64,000 bases of DNA from Pseudomonadota bacterium (GTDB lineage: Bacteria > Pseudomonadota > Alphaproteobacteria > Micavibrionales > Micavibrionaceae): NCBI GenBank assembly GCA_029558635.1, contig JAKQEE010000073.1, positions 1-64,000 of the forward strand, written 5' to 3'. The stretch's first letter is position 1; every line of letters starts with the position of its first letter. A program made the position numbers and the translations under genes. Of this stretch, positions 62,079 through 64,000 are shown in pieces. The notes beneath the pieces were generated by a model that was not told the origin of the DNA, ran no database searches, and worked only from the letters and a program-made list of their open reading frames with translations.

Positions 62079-62510
62079 ATGCTCAAGGAATTTAAACCCA
62101 ACCCCGCCCCAAAATTAAGCCGAGAAGAAATTGGGACTATATTTCAAAATGCTGATTTTCATACCGCACCTAAAGAATGTCGAAAGGCTGGATATAAAAT
62201 ATCAGAGTTTCAGAACGACATTGAAATTGGGGCACAAAAAGCCATCATGTCTCGAAGGGTAGGAGAGTTGTTAGGCTTTCTCTACAAAAATGACATGAAA
62301 ATTCAGTACGAAATTCCCGTTTTACTGAAAAAAGTTTTTGAGGCTGGCGACTATCACGGCTTCCTAAAAAATGTTCACAGATTCAAAATTCATAAGGGGC
62401 TTGAAATTGAAATAGATAAATCCATTTCACATCTTCTAAATAAAGGGCAAAATGCGGATGCAGATGGCTGGCGTCGAAAAATTGAAGATTTGCGCAAAGG
62501 AAATTCATAG
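62079..62510 (+). CDS. uncharacterised partner of the RelE-helicase
   Basis: 143 aa. ATG 62079 begins one base after the helicase stop, so translation is coupled. The protein is mostly helical and charged (LSREEIGTIFQNADFHTAPK, IEIGAQKAIMSRRVGELLGF, VLLKKVFEAGDYHGFLKNVH). No known motif. As the second gene of a RelE-like unit it could be the antitoxin or a specificity subunit. Confidence 0.7.
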   Translation: MLKEFKPNPAPKLSREEIGTIFQNADFHTAPKECRKAGYKISEFQNDIEIGAQKAIMSRRVGELLGFLYKNDMKIQYEIPVLLKKVFEAGDYHGFLKNVHRFKIHKGLEIEIDKSISHLLNKGQNADADGWRRKIEDLRKGNS

Positions 62511-62547
62511 GATGAAAAGGAATCGACAAGGCTTGACGGAACACAAG

Positions 62548-62572
62548 CAGACAACAGCAAGTTGTCTGTTTG
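62548..62572 (+). terminator. hairpin after the RelE-helicase operon
   Basis: CAGACAAC (62548-62555), loop AGCAA, GTTGTCTG (62561-62568), then TTTGTT. The second arm overlaps TTGTCT (62562-62567), which with a 17-base spacer and TATCCT (62585-62590) could be the promoter of the next gene. Confidence 0.5.
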
Positions 62573-62613
62573 TTAATGATTTGCTATCCTACTGTTGAGA
62601 GGAAAAGTAACAG

Positions 62614-63246
62614 ATGCTGAAACAGCCCGTTGATGTGAACCTTTGGACAGAGTTCCATAAATATTTCACCGCATTTGTTGTCGAAGATATAAGAAAGTCT
62701 TTACAATCGAATATTGAAGTCGGAACCATCATATTGACTACAGTGGGGATTGAATGTTTGAGTGGTTACTTTGTTGGTCAAGAGACTGAACGAAAGCACT
62801 TTGTCAATTTCATGCAGGTGTTTATGCCCCCATACGCGAAATATGCAGATGACGTTTATGCCTGTATTCGAAACGGTTTAGCCCACGATTATGTTATCAA
62901 AGAGAATTCAGCCACTAATGTAACTTTTGTTTTCCAAAGAAATCATGGCGAACCGCACTTAATACCAACTCCTATGAGTTCAAACGTGATCTATCTAAAT
63001 CGAGAAGACTACGCCAACGATTTTCTTGTAGCCCAACACGATTACTTTGAGAAAGTTGAGAATGACCAAACCCTATGGGACAATGCAATAAAACGGCTAA
63101 AAAGTCAAAGGGGGTTCTTGACTGTTCGACCCTTGAGTCAACTTGTTACTCCTACGACTGGGGTATCTTATCCTGGAACTGTAGCGAACTCATCTGCAAC
63201 AAGTCTTTCAACAGGTACAAGTTCTAAACCACAAGGTAGTGTGTAG
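62614..63246 (+). CDS. HEPN-like protein
   Basis: 210 aa. VYACIRNGLAHDYVIKENSA near residue 87 contains R-N-x-x-x-H, a HEPN motif, after a helical segment with TIILTTVGIECLSGYFVG and FVNFMQVFMPPYAKYADD. The last 40 residues are Ser/Thr-rich and low in complexity. A GAGG sequence stands about ten bases before ATG 62614. It has its own candidate promoter, so it need not belong to the RelE-helicase unit. Confidence 0.62.
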   Translation: MLKQPVDVNLWTEFHKYFTAFVVEDIRKSLQSNIEVGTIILTTVGIECLSGYFVGQETERKHFVNFMQVFMPPYAKYADDVYACIRNGLAHDYVIKENSATNVTFVFQRNHGEPHLIPTPMSSNVIYLNREDYANDFLVAQHDYFEKVENDQTLWDNAIKRLKSQRGFLTVRPLSQLVTPTTGVSYPGTVANSSATSLSTGTSSKPQGSV

Positions 63247-63452
63247 AAATCAAAAACGGGACTGTGGGTGAAGGGCAGACCTCACCCAGATGAGCGTGAT
63301 TGATCGGCTTGTTGGTTTGCCCCTCTCCTAAAGGAGATGGCATTGTGTTAATTTCTTTTCTGGATGATGGGCGTATTGACTTTCCAAGTCAACGTTTGGT
63401 TTGAGGAGCACATAGCTTCTCCCCTTGGGGGAGACGGGAGAGGGGTTGGGTT
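63247..63452. other. 200-base stretch with broken palindromic repeats
   Basis: AAACGGGACTGTGG (63254-63267) matches the left arm of the terminator at 63697. CCCCTCTCCTAAAGGAGATGG and CTTCTCCCCTTGGGGGAGAC are two palindromic repeat pieces. No gene. Confidence 0.55.
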
Positions 63453-63550
63453 GCGAAATCTGGTTGTTGACCATCTACAGCAAGAGCGAAGTGGAAAACA
63501 TCCCGGCTCACATTCTGCGGCAAATAGCAAAGGAAATTGAAAATGTCTAA
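63450..63550 (+). pseudogene. RelE/HigB-like toxin, C-terminal remnant
   Basis: Reading from about 63452: CEIWLLTIYSKSEVENIPAH then ILRQIAKEIENV and a stop at 63548-63550. This is the usual end of RelE/HigB-type toxins. The upstream two thirds have been lost; a dispersed repeat lies directly before the break at about 63450. Confidence 0.75.
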
Positions 63551-63688
63551 ACGTGATATTGGTCAAGAAATTCTGGACGGCATTCGCGACATTAAGGCTT
63601 ACAAGGCAGGCGCAGACCAAGCGGTCCTGCTGTTGCGTTGTTACGAATTGCGGAACAAAAACCAGACGTGTTTATGCAGTTGTCATAA
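63543..63688 (+). pseudogene. HigA-like antitoxin with internal deletion
   Basis: Starts MSKRDIGQEILDGIRDIKAY, the conserved N-terminus of this HigA family, overlapping the toxin stop. After codon 23 the frame shifts: the other frame from 63619 reads PSGPAVALLRIAEQKPDVFM and QLS with a stop at 63686-63688, the conserved C-terminus. The DNA-binding HTH part between the two is missing. The result cannot bind as an antitoxin. Confidence 0.8.
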
Positions 63689-63696
63689 CCACGAAC

Positions 63697-63730
63697 AAAA
63701 CGGGACTGTGGTTGAACACAGTCCCGTTTT
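63697..63730. terminator. intrinsic terminator-like hairpin
   Basis: AAAACGGGACTGTG (63697-63710), loop GTTGAA, exact complement to 63730 ending in TTTT. It can work in both directions and lies between the toxin-antitoxin remnant and the nuoN end. Confidence 0.8.
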
Positions 63731-63748
63731 TGATTCTTTACGTGATTT

Positions 63749-63835
63749 CGTCATTGCGAGCCACGAAGTGGCGAAGCAATCTCCGTCACGATGTTGGGGA
63801 TTGCTTCGTCGGGTGAAGCCCTCCTCGCAATGACG
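63749..63835. repeat. CGTCATTGCGAG palindromic repeat, full copy
   Basis: Ends CGTCATTGCGAG (63749-63760) and its complement (63824-63835); inside are GGCGAAGCAATC and GATTGCTTCG. Starts three bases after the nuoN stop codon on the other strand. Confidence 0.85.
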
Positions 63836-63837
63836 GG

Positions 63838-64000
63838 TCAGAACAACTTCAACACCGCATCACTTGCCCAAGCGAACAAGAACTGTGGGACGAAACTTAC
63901 GATGACTGTCACTAACGCTGTGACCGCGGTGGTCATGTCGAGCCAGGGTTCGCGTTCGGCGGTGGGTTCGCCGTCTTTCATGTACATGACGACGATGACG
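63838..64000 (-). CDS. nuoN: NADH-quinone oxidoreductase subunit N, C-terminus (partial)
   Basis: The last 53 codons on the minus strand; the rest is beyond the window. The readable part VVMYMKDGEPTAEREPWLDM then TTAVTALVTVIVSFVPQFLF and ASDAVLKLF matches the C-terminal helix and tail of NuoN, a proton-pumping membrane subunit of complex I. The repeat directly after the stop may act as the operon's end. Assignment of the N rather than the M subunit rests on the YMxxGEPTAERE tail. Confidence 0.75.
   Translation of the reverse strand, partial: VIVVMYMKDGEPTAEREPWLDMTTAVTALVTVIVSFVPQFLFAWASDAVLKLF

Overview
The window looks like one chromosomal segment of an anaerobic-type bacterium, most likely a Chloroflexota/Anaerolineae member. 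This placement is an inference. It rests on the mix of a YgeY/YgeW/carbamate kinase cluster, a NuoN end, a MoxR-DUF58-VWA cluster, thrC-thrB, a tRNA without an encoded CCA, and many dispersed palindromic repeats of the CGTCATTGCGAG type. Chromosomal genes are GC-richer in codon use; two stretches (about 8.5-44.7 kb and 60.5-63.7 kb) are visibly AT-richer and carry accessory genes.

Layout. 0-6.9 kb, chromosome: the end of a YgeY-type peptidase, a histidine phosphatase, YgeW carbamoyltransferase, a four-helix-bundle gene flanked by opposed repeat arrays, carbamate kinase, a polysaccharide deacetylase, a FemAB-like acyltransferase and an amidohydrolase. 6.9-8.5 kb: a small segment with a MatC-like transporter, bounded on the left by a decayed tRNA fragment and on the right by a well-preserved one. 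8.54-44.72 kb: a genomic island of about 36 kb inserted in tRNA-Met(CAT). A 44-nt, one-mismatch copy of the tRNA 3' half marks the left end; the intact tRNA and an adjacent tyrosine recombinase mark the right end.

Island content, left to right: an unrecognised 514-aa protein; a helicase-nuclease (DUF4011/DUF3320 type) with a coiled-coil protein and a HEPN-like protein; a short Argonaute with a DUF4365-type nuclease partner (SPARDA type); a type I restriction system with a coiled-coil TIR gene attached; a four-gene operon led by a 1663-aa nuclease-STAND NTPase (Avs-like) followed by two HEPN/DUF5677-type proteins and a 57-aa membrane protein; a further HEPN-like gene; a plasmid-like replication and partition module (replication-relaxation protein, winged-helix protein, DnaC-like ATPase, HTH replication protein, iteron-like repeats, a ribbon-helix-helix protein, ParA, recombinase); a metallophosphatase; an AbiEi/AbiEii toxin-antitoxin pair; and the second recombinase. 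It therefore reads as an integrated replicon that carries a stack of anti-invader systems. No conjugation genes are visible.

44.75-60.4 kb, chromosome again: a receiver-GGDEF protein, AzlC/AzlD, a MoxR-DUF58-VWA-VWA cluster, a membrane-anchored serine protease, a nucleoside phosphorylase, a flippase, a methyltransferase, an SGNH-like lipoprotein, threonine synthase and homoserine kinase, a dual-specificity phosphatase and a FAD-dependent oxidoreductase. 60.5-63.7 kb: a second small accessory patch with a RelE-like/SF1-helicase fusion, its small partner, a HEPN-like gene, and the decayed remains of a RelE/HigA-type pair. The window ends in the C-terminus of NuoN.

Several dispersed repeat families recur in the chromosomal part (CGTCATTGCGAG palindromes, CACAAAGGACAC repeats, and short-period GAGATTGGAGAATT arrays). 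In three places such a repeat appears to have been taken into a protein: the tail of the deacetylase, the tail of threonine synthase, and the linker of the lipoprotein.
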